A stretch of DNA of 52,008 nucleotides. Origin: an uncultured Oscillospiraceae bacterium (GTDB taxonomy: Bacteria > Bacillota > Clostridia > Oscillospirales > Oscillospiraceae). Every line of letters starts with the position of its first letter. Within the stretch, counting starts at the first letter, position 1. Of this stretch, positions 44,409-52,008 are shown in pieces. The notes beneath the pieces were generated by a model. The model was not told where the DNA came from and did no database searches. It worked only from the letters and a program-made list of their open reading frames with translations. The DNA is taken from the NCBI GenBank assembly GCA_947599925.1, contig CANQFT010000013.1, forward strand, positions 1 through 52,008. Direction: 5' to 3'. The translations under genes were made by a program, and so were the position numbers.

Positions 44409-45578
44409 ATGGATAGAAAGAGGACCCTGGCTCTGGCCCTGACCCTGGCCCTGTTGTGCGCCTGCGCGCCGGAGCCGTCTCTGCCGGAGCCCACCGCCCC
44501 GCCGGAGCGCCTGACCTGGCTCCACGGCTTTTACGCCGGTTCCTCCTACGGCCAGATCGACCTGGCCGACAGCATGGACGCGGTGAGCCTGGGCTGGGGG
44601 CGGATGTATGTAGACGACGCCGGCGCGCCCTATGTGAACACCACCAGCGCCCAGGGCAACACCTGGGTGGTGCCCCGGAGCCCCCACCTGGCCACCGACC
44701 ACTTCCAGCGCCAGGGCGTGCCCTACAACCTCTGCGTCTACGCCGCCGGCGGCCAGACCTACGGCCAGGGCACTCTGGCGGACTATCTGCTGGCCCCGGC
44801 GGTCCAGGACGCCGCCGCCGGCGCCTTGGTGGAGGCCGCCGAGGCGTACAGCGGCCTGACCCTGGACGTTGAGGGCCTGGGCTCTGCGGCCCTGGCCGGG
44901 CCCTACGCCGACTTTGTGGCCCTGGTGCGGAAAAAGCTGGCCCCGGACAAGCTCCTCTATGTGGCCGTCCAGCCCCGCGCCTGGTTCCGGGGCTACGACT
45001 ACCGGGCCCTGGGCCGGGTCTGCGACAAGGTCATCCTCATGGCCCACGACTACCAGTGGCAGCGGGCGCCGGAGGAGAACCTGGGCTCCGCGCTCACCGA
45101 TACCCCTCCGGCTCCCATCGCCGCGGTGGAGCAGGCTCTCAAGGACGTCACCGACCCGGCCACGGGCGTGGAGGATCTGTCCAAGGTGGCGCTGGCCGTG
45201 TCCTTCTCCTCGGCGGGGGTGGAGGTGGATGAGGAGGGCCTGCTGCTGGACACCCGGATATACAGCCCCGGGCCGGAGACCCTGGCGGCGCGGCTGGCCC
45301 AGCCCGACGCCCAGCCCGGCTGGAGCGAGGAATACGCCTCGCCCTATGTCTATTACCACGACGAGGAGGGCCGCCGCTACCGGGTCTGGTACGAGGACGC
45401 CCGCTCCGTGGAGGCCAAGATCCGCCTGGCCTACCGGTACGGCGTCACCGGTCTCAGCCTCTGGCGGCTGGGGACCGTGCCCAACTTCGAGACCTACGAC
45501 GTGTGGTCCGCCGTGACCGCCCAGCGGCACGGCCCCGGCCCGGACACAGAAAGTTTACAGCCCGACGCGTTGCGATAG
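44409..45578 (+). CDS. Lipoprotein with GH18-like barrel
   Basis: A 389-residue lipoprotein: lipobox LLCAC near residue 19, then a Pro/Glu spacer and a TIM-barrel domain related to glycosyl hydrolase family 18 as in SleL/YaaH-type cortex or wall enzymes. The catalytic-strand motif is GLTLDVEGLG (with Glu), and later strands show VILMAHDYQW and GLSLWRLGT. It may cleave or bind peptidoglycan outside the membrane. The full DxxDxDxE motif is not complete, so activity is uncertain. ATG with AAAAGGAGG upstream, 30 nt after mfd; same transcript. Confidence 0.8.
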   Translation: MDRKRTLALALTLALLCACAPEPSLPEPTAPPERLTWLHGFYAGSSYGQIDLADSMDAVSLGWGRMYVDDAGAPYVNTTSAQGNTWVVPRSPHLATDHFQRQGVPYNLCVYAAGGQTYGQGTLADYLLAPAVQDAAAGALVEAAEAYSGLTLDVEGLGSAALAGPYADFVALVRKKLAPDKLLYVAVQPRAWFRGYDYRALGRVCDKVILMAHDYQWQRAPEENLGSALTDTPPAPIAAVEQALKDVTDPATGVEDLSKVALAVSFSSAGVEVDEEGLLLDTRIYSPGPETLAARLAQPDAQPGWSEEYASPYVYYHDEEGRRYRVWYEDARSVEAKIRLAYRYGVTGLSLWRLGTVPNFETYDVWSAVTAQRHGPGPDTESLQPDALR

Positions 45579-45598
45579 CGCGGAAAAAGGTGTATAAT
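45570..45598 (+). promoter_or_regulatory. Promoter of the membrane parvulin gene
   Basis: -35 TTGCGA (45570-45575), 17-bp spacer, -10 TATAAT (45593-45598). The -35 overlaps the end of the GH18-like gene. Confidence 0.75.
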
Positions 45599-45600
45599 GT

Positions 45601-45640
45601 CCCCAACAACAGACGATTTGCCCCAACAACAAACGATTGA
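45601..45640 (+). repeat. Two tandem 20-bp repeats in the leader
   Basis: Units at 45601-45620 and 45621-45640 starting CCCCAACAACA, 18 of 20 bases alike. They lie directly after the -10 and before the AGGAGG site, so they cover the probable transcript 5' end. Confidence 0.75.
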
Positions 45641-45655
45641 TAGGAGGATGGAGCC

Positions 45656-47242
45656 ATGACCGACGAGACCTTCCAGCCCCGCGTCCCCGACCAGGACCCG
45701 CCCGCGCCGGCGCCCGACCAGCCCGGCGCCGCCCCGGAGCCCACCACCGAGCCGGGACCCGCTTCGGCGTCCGCCGCTGAGCCGGAACCTGCTTCGGCGT
45801 CCGCCGCCGAGCCTGAAGTTGCCCCTGCGTCTGCCGCCGAGCCTGAAGCCGCCGTTGAACCTGAATCTGCCCCTGCGTCCGCCGCTGAGCCTGGAGCCGC
45901 CGCTGAGCCTGAAGCTGCCGTTGAACCTATCACCACCGAGCCTGAAGTTGCCGTTGAGACCGTTGACCGCGGCCCGGCCTACGGCCATTCCCAGTGGAAG
46001 GGCCGCCTGGTGGCGGTGGTGGTGATGGTGGCGGTGGCGGCGTTGGCCCTGCTGGCGTGTACCTTCCTGGGCGGCCACCGGGCCGCCTCTCCCGCCGACG
46101 AGGTGCTGAGCTATGTGGGCGACTGTCTGCCGGACAACGCCACCGACGTGGCCCTGGAGACGGTGGGACTGCCCGGCGACACGGTGCTCCTCACCGCCAA
46201 CGGCGTGGACATCACCGCCGAGGAATACCTCTACTGGCTGGGCGCCATCACCTCTTACCAGGAGATGCTCAGCTTCTATACCGGCTCGACCATGGACTTG
46301 ACCCAGGAGGCCCAGCCCGGCGTCACCTGGGACCAGCAGTTGAAGCTGGCGGCCCGGGACAACGCCGTGCTGTTGGCCCTGGTGCCCGACCTGGCCCATG
46401 AGTTTGGCGTGGAGCTCACGCCGGAGGACTACCAGAGCGTGGCCGACCGCCACACCGCCAACATCGACGACGCCGGCGGAGCGGACAAGTACGCCTACCA
46501 GCTCCAGGGCATGGGGGTCTCCGACGCCACCGCCCTGCGCCTGGACGCCACCACCGCCCTCTATAACAAGGTCCAGGACGTCTGGCTGGACCAGCTGGCC
46601 CAGGGCCTCACCGACCAGGACGTGGCCGACTACGCGGAGGAGGCCGACATCCTCCGGGCCAAGCACATCCTGCTGTCCACCGTGGACCAGACCACGGGGG
46701 AGCCCCTGGACGACGAGACCGTGGCCCAGAAGCGGGCCCAGGCGGAGGAACTGCTGGCCCAGTTGCGCGCCGACCCCAGCCAGTTTGACGCGCTGATGAA
46801 CGCCAACTCCGAGGACAGCGGCCTGGCCGCCAACCCCGATGGCTACACCTTCACCGCCGGGGAGATGGTGGAGCCCTTTGAGGCCGCCACCCGCGCCCTG
46901 GAATACGGCCAGATCTCCGACGTGGTGGAGAGCGATTACGGCTACCACATCATCCTCCGCCTGGATCCGGACAGCGAGGAGTTGCGCCAAGAGGTGGCCT
47001 ACCAGAAGTTCACCGACGCGGTGCAGGAGCGGGTGGACCAGACCCCCGTGGAGGAGAGCGACGCCTACGCCTCCTTCACCACCGCCGACTACTACCAAAA
47101 CCTGCTGAACTTCCAGTCCACCCTGACCTACCCGGAGACGCCCCCGGCTGACCAGGAGACGGCCCCGGCTGACCAGGAGACGGCCCCGGCCGACCCGGAG
47201 GTGGTGGACCAGAGCCAGGCCCAGCTGGAGCCCGCGCCCTGA
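45656..47242 (+). CDS. Membrane-anchored parvulin-type foldase (PrsA/SurA-like)
   Basis: A 528-residue protein. The first 105 residues are cytoplasmic and made of Ala/Pro/Glu repeats (ASAAEPE units). One membrane helix (about 117-140) follows, then a SurA-like N-terminal chaperone segment (LTANGVDITAEEYLYWLG) and a PpiC domain (about 335-445, RAKHILLSTVD to DYGYHIILRLD), and a C-terminal tail with PADQETA repeats. It probably assists folding of secreted proteins outside the membrane. It is a paralogue of the SLH-parvulin at 26,901, sharing the GYHIILRLD core but differing in anchoring. Confidence 0.87.
   Translation: MTDETFQPRVPDQDPPAPAPDQPGAAPEPTTEPGPASASAAEPEPASASAAEPEVAPASAAEPEAAVEPESAPASAAEPGAAAEPEAAVEPITTEPEVAVETVDRGPAYGHSQWKGRLVAVVVMVAVAALALLACTFLGGHRAASPADEVLSYVGDCLPDNATDVALETVGLPGDTVLLTANGVDITAEEYLYWLGAITSYQEMLSFYTGSTMDLTQEAQPGVTWDQQLKLAARDNAVLLALVPDLAHEFGVELTPEDYQSVADRHTANIDDAGGADKYAYQLQGMGVSDATALRLDATTALYNKVQDVWLDQLAQGLTDQDVADYAEEADILRAKHILLSTVDQTTGEPLDDETVAQKRAQAEELLAQLRADPSQFDALMNANSEDSGLAANPDGYTFTAGEMVEPFEAATRALEYGQISDVVESDYGYHIILRLDPDSEELRQEVAYQKFTDAVQERVDQTPVEESDAYASFTTADYYQNLLNFQSTLTYPETPPADQETAPADQETAPADPEVVDQSQAQLEPAP
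47148..47199 (+). repeat. 21-bp tandem repeats in the parvulin 3' end
   Basis: Two near-identical 21-bp units and a degenerate third encode PADQETA, PADQETA and PADPEVV. Copy number could vary between strains. Confidence 0.65.
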
Positions 47243-47264
47243 GGGGGTCGCGCCGCGCAAAAAA

Positions 47265-47289
47265 GGAGCGGCCTTAAAACAGCCGCTCC
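47265..47289 (-). terminator. Terminator overlapping the mntP stop
   Basis: 8-bp stem (GGAGCGGC/GCCGCTCC), 9-nt loop that contains the mntP stop codon, then TTTTTT on the minus strand. Confidence 0.8.
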
Positions 47290-47837
47290 AGCAGAAATTT
47301 GAGCCCGATGCCCACCAGCACCAGCCCGCCCGCGACCTGGGCCCAGCGGTTCCACCGCTGTCCCAGCTTTCGACCCACCGCCGCCCCCAAGAAGGACAGG
47401 GCGAAGGCGGTGACGCCGATGACGGCGCAGGAGAGGACCAGGGGCAGCTCCATCATCGCCGCCCCCACCCCCACGGCCAGGGCGTCGATGCTGGTGGCGA
47501 CGGCCAGCAGACAGACCTTTTTGCGGCTCAGGACGGACAGGTCCTCCTCCTGCTGGTCCGGGGACGCCCCGTCCCACACCATCCGTCCGCCGATGAAGGC
47601 CAGCAGGGCGAAGGCGATGTACGGGGCCACGGCCTCCACATAGGACGCCATGGCCTGTCCCAGCGCGAAGCCCACCAGGGGCATGGCGAACTGAAAGGCC
47701 CCGAACCAGCACCCCAGCCGGAGCCCCAGCCGGAGGGCCGGGCCCTTGCAGGCCAGCCCCGCCGAGATGGACACCGCCATGGCGTCCATGGCCAGGCTGA
47801 GGGCGATGAGCAGAACTTGAACCAGTGTTTGCGGCAC
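47274..47837 (-). CDS. mntP: Manganese efflux pump MntP
   Basis: A 187-residue protein with six membrane helices in two repeats, each carrying the family Asp (SLAMDAMAVSISAG and TSIDALAVGVG). MntP exports Mn2+ at high internal levels. GTG start at 47837. It is the only minus-strand gene right of 37.9 kb and has its own promoter and terminator. No yybP-ykoY manganese riboswitch can be recognised in the short leader. Confidence 0.92.
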   Translation of the reverse strand: MPQTLVQVLLIALSLAMDAMAVSISAGLACKGPALRLGLRLGCWFGAFQFAMPLVGFALGQAMASYVEAVAPYIAFALLAFIGGRMVWDGASPDQQEEDLSVLSRKKVCLLAVATSIDALAVGVGAAMMELPLVLSCAVIGVTAFALSFLGAAVGRKLGQRWNRWAQVAGGLVLVGIGLKFLLERLF

Positions 47838-47872
47838 AGACCGTCGCCGTCCTTTTCTCTGAGAGTTGGGCC

Positions 47873-47901
47873 ATTATAGCACATCTCACTCTATGACGCA
47901 A
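47873..47901 (-). promoter_or_regulatory. Promoter of mntP
   Basis: Minus strand: -35 TTGCGT (47896-47901), 17-bp spacer, -10 TATAAT (47873-47878), about 35 nt before the GTG start. Confidence 0.75.
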
Positions 47902-47929
47902 GGGGACAGGCTATGCCAAGGAGGGCTCT

Positions 47930-48382
47930 ATGGACCGGGAAGGGTATATGCGCCAGGCCCTGGACCTGGCGGCGCGGTGTTTGGAGACAGGGGACGTGCC
48001 CGTGGGCTGTGTGGTGGTCAGTCCCTCCGGCCAGGTGATCGGCCGGGGCCGCAACCGCCGCCAGGAGCGCCAGGACGCCGCCGCCCACGCGGAGATGGAG
48101 GCCATCCAGGAGGCGTGCCGGACCCTGGGGAGCTGGCGGCTCACCGGCTGCGCCCTCTATGTGACCCTGGAGCCCTGCCCCATGTGCGCCGGGGCCATCC
48201 TCAACGCCCGTGTCCAGGACGTGTGGTACGGGGCGCGGGAGGAAAAGACGGGCTGCTGTGGCTCGGTGGTCAACCTCTTCGCCGAGGGCTTCCCCTACAA
48301 GGCCGCCGTCCGGGGCGGTCTGCTGGCCCAGGAGAGCCAAGCCCTGCTCCGGCGGTTTTTTGAGGCCCGCCGGGAGATTTGA
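47930..48382 (+). CDS. tadA: tRNA-specific adenosine deaminase TadA
   Basis: A 150-residue zinc deaminase forming inosine at the wobble base of tRNA-Arg(ACG). The active site motifs HAEMEAI and PCPMCAGAI are present, with the PVGCVVV strand before them. ATG with AAGGAGGG upstream. In Bacillus it precedes the SRP RNA and dnaX; here neither follows. Confidence 0.95.
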   Translation: MDREGYMRQALDLAARCLETGDVPVGCVVVSPSGQVIGRGRNRRQERQDAAAHAEMEAIQEACRTLGSWRLTGCALYVTLEPCPMCAGAILNARVQDVWYGAREEKTGCCGSVVNLFAEGFPYKAAVRGGLLAQESQALLRRFFEARREI

Positions 48383-48591
48383 TTTAATTTAATACATTCG
48401 TAACAACTGCGGACGAATTTTTGTAACAACCCTCTGGTACTCTATTCTTCGCAAGAGACGATCTTCTTTTCATTCTATCCTCCGATCCTAGCGAAAGGGC
48501 AGCCGCCAGGCTGCCTTTTTGCTGGGCTTTTTTGCCGTTTTGGGCGCATAAAGCCCGCCGCCGGCGGCAAACTAGCCAGGAGGTGAGTACA
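48383..48591. other. tadA-ger intergenic region with direct repeats
   Basis: AT-rich compared with the rest. GTAACAAC occurs twice, at 48400-48407 and 48423-48430. A CATTCTA hexamer-like element (about 48471-48477) resembles the -10 of forespore sigma-G promoters, but the -35 is unconvincing. No SRP RNA is recognised. Confidence 0.4.
48498..48520 (+). terminator. Terminator after tadA
   Basis: GGCAGC stem, 6-nt loop, GCTGCC, TTTTT. It lies about 115 nt after tadA and 72 nt before the ger operon. Confidence 0.75.
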
Positions 48592-50109
48592 TTGCCAATT
48601 TTCGGCCGCCGCCGGGTCCCCGGCCAGCCCCACCCCCGCTCCCAGCCCATCTTCTCCGGCCCGCTCACCGGGGACAACATCCGGCGGGCCTTTGACCGCT
48701 GTGTGGACTTCACCAGCCGCACGCTCTCCCTCGCCGGAGACCCCCAGAAGGAGGTCCTGCTCTTCGCCGTGGAGGGCATGGTCCGCACCGAGCGGGTGAA
48801 CGACTACGTTCTGCGCCCGCTGGCCCAGGACCCGGCCCTGGCCGCCCTGCCGCTGGAGGGGTGCTTCCGCCGCCTGGCCTCCGGCGGGCTCTACAACCTG
48901 TCGGTCTCCCCGGTGGAGGAGCTGGACCAGGCGGTTTTCGCCCTGCTGGACGGGGCGGTGGTGCTGTTCTTTCCCGCCCTGGGCCGGGCCCTGCGCTGTG
49001 CCGTGGCCACCGAGGAAAAGCGCTCCATCTCCGACCCGGAGGACGAGCCCGCGGTCAAGGCCGCCAAGGACTCCTTTGTGGAGAGCGTCCGCACCAACAC
49101 CTCTCTGGTCCGCCGCCGGCTGCGCAGCGTGGCCCTGCGGGTAGAGGAGGAGATCGTGGGCCGCCAGAGCCGCACCCCTGTGGACGTGCTGTATCTGGAC
49201 GGCGTCGCCGACCCGGAGACGGTGGCCCAGGTCCGCCTCCGGCTCCGGAACATCGACGTGGACGGCGCGCTGGACGCGGGCCACATCGAGCAATACCTGT
49301 GCGACACCCTCTGGACCCCCTTTCCCCAGTTTTTGGCCACCCAGCGGCCCGACCGCCTGTGCGCCAACCTGCTGTCGGGCCGCGTGGCGGTGCTGGTGGA
49401 CGGTCTGGCGGTGGGCTTTCTTCTGCCGGGCACGGTGGGGCTCTTTCTGGCCGCCCAGCAGGACCGCGCCGACAACTGGATGGTCTCCGCCTGCCTCACC
49501 GCACTGCGGTACGCCGCGCTGTTGACCACGCTGTTTCTCCCCGCCCTCTATGTGGCGGCGGTGCTCTTTCACCCGGAGATGATCCCTCTGCCCCTGGCCC
49601 GGAGCATCATCGCCGCCAAGGCCGACGTGCCCTTTGGCACGCTGTTCGAGGCCCTCATGCTCCTGCTGGCCTTCGAGGTCATCCAAGAGGCGGGACTGCG
49701 GCTGCCGGGCAACCTGGGCCAGACCGTGTCCATCCTGGGCGGACTGGTGGTGGGCTCGGCGGCGGTGGAGGCCAAGATCATCTCCCCGGCGGTGCTCATC
49801 GTGGTGGCGCTGGCCGGCATCGCGGGCTACACCATCCCGTCCCAGGACTTCGCCGGCGGCGTCCGACTGTGGCGGCTTCTGCTGACCCTGGCGGGCGGGG
49901 CCTTCGGCCTGCTGGGCGTGGCGCTGGCGGCGGTGGTCCTGGTGGGGCACCTGGCGGGGCTGGAGTGCTTCGGCGTGGCCTACCTGACGCCCTTTGCCGC
50001 CAACGGCGGCCAACAGGTGGAGGGCCACGCCCTCTTCCGGGTCCCCATCCCCCATGTGAAATTGCGCCCGGCGGCGCTGAAGAGCCGCAACCGGAGGAAC
50101 CAGCGATGA
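48592..50109 (+). CDS. gerAA: Spore germination receptor subunit A (GerAA family)
   Basis: A 505-residue GerA-type A subunit of the nutrient receptor in the inner spore membrane, which opens an ion channel on germinant binding. The soluble N-terminal part (about 1-240) carries the RTNTSLVRRRLRS and RLRNIDVDG segments typical of the family, followed by several membrane helices and a short basic tail. TTG start at 48592 because AGGAGGTG lies just before it. Overlaps gerAC by 4 bases. Confidence 0.9.
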   Translation: MPIFGRRRVPGQPHPRSQPIFSGPLTGDNIRRAFDRCVDFTSRTLSLAGDPQKEVLLFAVEGMVRTERVNDYVLRPLAQDPALAALPLEGCFRRLASGGLYNLSVSPVEELDQAVFALLDGAVVLFFPALGRALRCAVATEEKRSISDPEDEPAVKAAKDSFVESVRTNTSLVRRRLRSVALRVEEEIVGRQSRTPVDVLYLDGVADPETVAQVRLRLRNIDVDGALDAGHIEQYLCDTLWTPFPQFLATQRPDRLCANLLSGRVAVLVDGLAVGFLLPGTVGLFLAAQQDRADNWMVSACLTALRYAALLTTLFLPALYVAAVLFHPEMIPLPLARSIIAAKADVPFGTLFEALMLLLAFEVIQEAGLRLPGNLGQTVSILGGLVVGSAAVEAKIISPAVLIVVALAGIAGYTIPSQDFAGGVRLWRLLLTLAGGAFGLLGVALAAVVLVGHLAGLECFGVAYLTPFAANGGQQVEGHALFRVPIPHVKLRPAALKSRNRRNQR

Positions 50110-50663
50110 AGAAACGGTCTGTCATCGGCCTGTGGGGGCTGGCGCTCATGGGTCTCCTCTCCGGCTGCGGCGGACGGGAGCTGGCAAACGTGACCCTGGT
50201 CCAGACCGTGGCGGTGGACGGGCCGGGGCCGGTGACGCTGACCGCCGCTGGGGACGGAGAGCTCTACCGCCTCGCGGCGGAGGACGCGGCGGCGGGGCAG
50301 GAGGGGCTGGCGGCCCTGGGCGTCCGGCGGCTGGAGACCACCCACATCCAGCAGTTGGTCCTGGGCCCGGACGTAGATGTGGCGGAGTGCTTGTGGCAGG
50401 AGGCCACCCACCGGGAGAGCGGCTACGGCGCCACGGTGTGGCTACGCCGCGGCGGTCCGGCGGGCGATTTGCTGGAGACGGCGCCGGACCTGCCCCAGCG
50501 GTTGGTCTCGCTGGAGGAAAACGGGGGCGTGGACGCCCCTACGGTGCTGGAGGCCCTCAGCGACCTGACCTGCCGGGGCCGGACCCGGCTGCCGGTGCTG
50601 GCGGTGGAGGGGGACCAGGTCCTTGTGACCGGCTATGAGATCGTGGAGGTGAGCCCGCGGTGA
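50106..50663 (+). CDS. gerAC: Short spore germination lipoprotein (GerAC-like)
   Basis: A 185-residue lipoprotein with lipobox LLSGC at about residues 17-21, then GRELANVTLVQTVAVDG, a start common to GerAC proteins. It is only half the usual 370-400 residues: the C-terminal domains are missing, with no sign of a frameshift since gerAB starts directly at its stop (4-base overlap). So this is a compact form rather than a disrupted gene. Confidence 0.78.
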   Translation: MKKRSVIGLWGLALMGLLSGCGGRELANVTLVQTVAVDGPGPVTLTAAGDGELYRLAAEDAAAGQEGLAALGVRRLETTHIQQLVLGPDVDVAECLWQEATHRESGYGATVWLRRGGPAGDLLETAPDLPQRLVSLEENGGVDAPTVLEALSDLTCRGRTRLPVLAVEGDQVLVTGYEIVEVSPR

Positions 50664-51694
50664 AGGAGCATAGCGCCCGACAGCTTTGGACGGCCCTTTT
50701 TGTGGCTCTGCTGGCCCCGGCGTCCGCCCTGCCCGCCGCCCTGTCCCAAGGGGGCGGCGCTCTGGTGTGGCTGGCGCCGCTGTTGATCTTTCCCGGCGCT
50801 CTGGCCGTGCTGTGGGCCGTGGGGCGGCTGGGGTCTCAGGGCCTGGCGGCGGCCTGGCGGGGCAGGGGCCCCCTCCTTACCTTATATTATCTCTGGGCCA
50901 TGGCCCTCAGCGCCCTCACCGTCGGCGGCTGTGTGGACCGGCTCCACCGCACCGACTACGGCGGGGCCCCCGCCTGGCTGCTGTCCCTGGCCCTGTTCCT
51001 GGCGGCCTGGTGGCTGACCCGGAGGGGCCCGGCGGCCTTCTTCCGGGCGGCGCAGATCTTCTTCCTGGCCCTGGTGGTGGTGACGGCCCTGTTTTTCGCC
51101 CTGGGCCTGGCCAGACTGCGGCCTGAGAACCTGGCCCTCCAAGGCGGCGGGACGGAGGTCCCGGCCCTGGGCCGAGGGCTCTTCCCCGCGGCGGGAGCCC
51201 TGGCGGTGGGGACGCTGTGCGCCTTCTTTCCCTGGCGAAAGGAGCCGGAGGGCAGCCGGGGCTGGCGGTGGCTGGCGGGCTGGTGCGCGGTGGCGGCGCT
51301 GCTGTGCCTGCTGGTGCTGGGGGCCCTGGGGCCGGAGCTGACGGCCTCCGCGCCGCTGCCCTTCTTCCTGACCCTCCAGGGACTGGGTCTCCCCGGCGGG
51401 CTTCAACGGTTGGAGGCCCTGGGCACGGCGGCCTGGACCCTGTCCGATGTGACGTTGCTGGCTCTGGCGGCCCTGGCGGGCCGGGAGATGGCCGGGGCCC
51501 GGAACTGGGCCCTCTGGCCCGTCCTGCTGGCGGGACTTGTGGGGGGAGCCCTGCTGCCCAACCGCCTGGTGGCCGCCTTCGGGCCCTGGCTGTGGGGGAT
51601 CGACCTGGTCCTGGGGGCGGCGGTGCCCCTGGTGTGCGCCCTGTGGAGGCGAATATCTTGTGGTGAAAACGGATACCATGCCACAAAATATTGA
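50660..51694 (+). CDS. gerAB: Spore germination permease-like subunit (GerAB family)
   Basis: A 344-residue protein with about ten membrane helices, in the position and of the size of GerAB, the amino-acid-permease-fold subunit that binds germinants. N-terminal features such as the SARQLW segment and a LYYLWAMALSALTVGG helix fit the family, though divergence is high. GTG start at 50660. The A-C-B order replaces the common A-B-C. Confidence 0.8.
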   Translation: MKEHSARQLWTALFVALLAPASALPAALSQGGGALVWLAPLLIFPGALAVLWAVGRLGSQGLAAAWRGRGPLLTLYYLWAMALSALTVGGCVDRLHRTDYGGAPAWLLSLALFLAAWWLTRRGPAAFFRAAQIFFLALVVVTALFFALGLARLRPENLALQGGGTEVPALGRGLFPAAGALAVGTLCAFFPWRKEPEGSRGWRWLAGWCAVAALLCLLVLGALGPELTASAPLPFFLTLQGLGLPGGLQRLEALGTAAWTLSDVTLLALAALAGREMAGARNWALWPVLLAGLVGGALLPNRLVAAFGPWLWGIDLVLGAAVPLVCALWRRISCGENGYHATKY

Positions 51695-51742
51695 AGGGCG
51701 GGAAAATGCTGAAAAAATAACGGATTTCAGGCCAAAAAAGTG

Positions 51743-51772
51743 TTGACAAACGGCCGCTTGGTTTGGTATATT
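51743..51772 (+). promoter_or_regulatory. rRNA-type promoter P1
   Basis: -35 TTGACA (51743-51748), 18-bp spacer, -10 TATATT (51767-51772). Confidence 0.75.
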
Positions 51773-51847
51773 ATTCAAGCACCCGGCTGGAGGAGAGCGG
51801 CTTCAGAGGTATTTTGAGTTGACCTCAAAAAATTTTCTGAAAAGGGC

Positions 51848-51876
51848 TTGACAATGAAGGCTCGGCGTGATAAACT
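51848..51876 (+). promoter_or_regulatory. rRNA-type promoter P2
   Basis: -35 TTGACA (51848-51853), 17-bp spacer, -10 TAAACT (51871-51876), 105 bp after P1. Confidence 0.75.
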
Positions 51877-52008
51877 ACCAAAGTTCGCCGATGAAGCGGT
51901 TTGCCGCGGAGGAGAACGGTCTGCCGGATACGCCGGTGTGTACCTTGTAAATTAAACAACGTGACAAGAAACACGAAGCACCAGGAGGGGGCTTTGGCGG
52001 TGGAAACC
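51877..52008 (+). other. Probable rRNA operon leader, cut by the window end
   Basis: After the two tandem promoters, the segment near 51940-51962 (TGTACCTTGTAAATTAAACA) resembles the boxA antitermination element that precedes 16S rRNA in Firmicutes (TGTTCTTTGAAAAC-like). The 16S gene itself would lie beyond the window. A weak alternative is a protein start after AGGAGGG at about 51983. Confidence 0.55.

Noticed and set aside
41361-45530. Minus-strand open frame of 1389 codons opposite mfd and the GH18-like gene
   Set aside because: It is an antisense shadow of mfd in a GC-rich sequence, with the same biased composition and no family motif.
47838-47929. yybP-ykoY manganese riboswitch before mntP
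   Set aside because: The leader from the promoter to the GTG is only about 35 nt and lacks the riboswitch core.
48383-48591. SRP RNA after tadA, as in Bacillus
   Set aside because: No GGAA-tetraloop domain or GC-rich SRP core is seen; only a short terminator and repeats.

Overview
The window comes from a high-GC, spore-forming Firmicute, most likely a Clostridia gut lineage of the Oscillospiraceae/Ruminococcaceae type. This rests on gene content (ricT, remB, darA, noc/parAB, a GerA-type germination operon, S-layer-homology proteins), gene order related to the Bacillus/Clostridium origin region, and strong AGGAGG ribosome sites with frequent GTG/TTG starts. The species cannot be named from the sequence alone.

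Layout. From 191 to 37,790 every annotated gene is on the minus strand except one 41-codon ORF at 24,908. From 37,948 to the end every gene is on the plus strand except mntP. Reading the minus strand in its transcription direction (right to left): a CofE-like ligase, noc, parA-parB with two parS sites, a coiled-coil membrane protein, serS, mscL, a small membrane protein, rsmG; then minD and a methylglyoxal-synthase-like gene, hisS, an SLH-parvulin fusion, aspS, and a YcdB/SLH exported protein; then dnaA, a probable oriC, dnaN, yaaA, recF, remB, a YjbR gene, gyrB; then rpmH-rnpA-yidD-yidC-jag; then a YaaO-like decarboxylase, darA, holB, ricT; an ABC-F ATPase, a membrane protein, metG, gyrA, rnhA and an HD hydrolase. 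The plus arm carries a GlmU-like acetyltransferase, prs, pth, mfd, a GH18-like lipoprotein, a membrane-anchored parvulin, mntP (minus), tadA, and a gerAA-gerAC-gerAB operon. It ends in two tandem strong promoters and a leader that look like the start of an rRNA operon.

The genes serve replication initiation and segregation (dnaA, dnaN, recF, gyrAB, holB, parABS, noc, minD), translation (four aminoacyl-tRNA synthetases, rpmH, rnpA, pth, tadA, rsmG), envelope biogenesis (yidC, yidD, glmU, SLH proteins, foldases), repair (mfd, rnhA) and sporulation/germination.

The observations most worth a second look are: (1) a 41-residue membrane protein behind a consensus promoter carrying three LexA/DinR-like boxes, apparently an undescribed SOS-induced small protein near the origin; (2) a DnaA with an altered recognition signature beside a cluster of TTTCCAC(A/G) boxes; (3) the gene-strand switch lying 17 kb from dnaA; (4) a methylglyoxal-synthase homologue lacking two catalytic residues; (5) a GlmU lacking the uridyltransferase signature; (6) an ABC-F protein with one of its two ATP sites inactivated on both faces.
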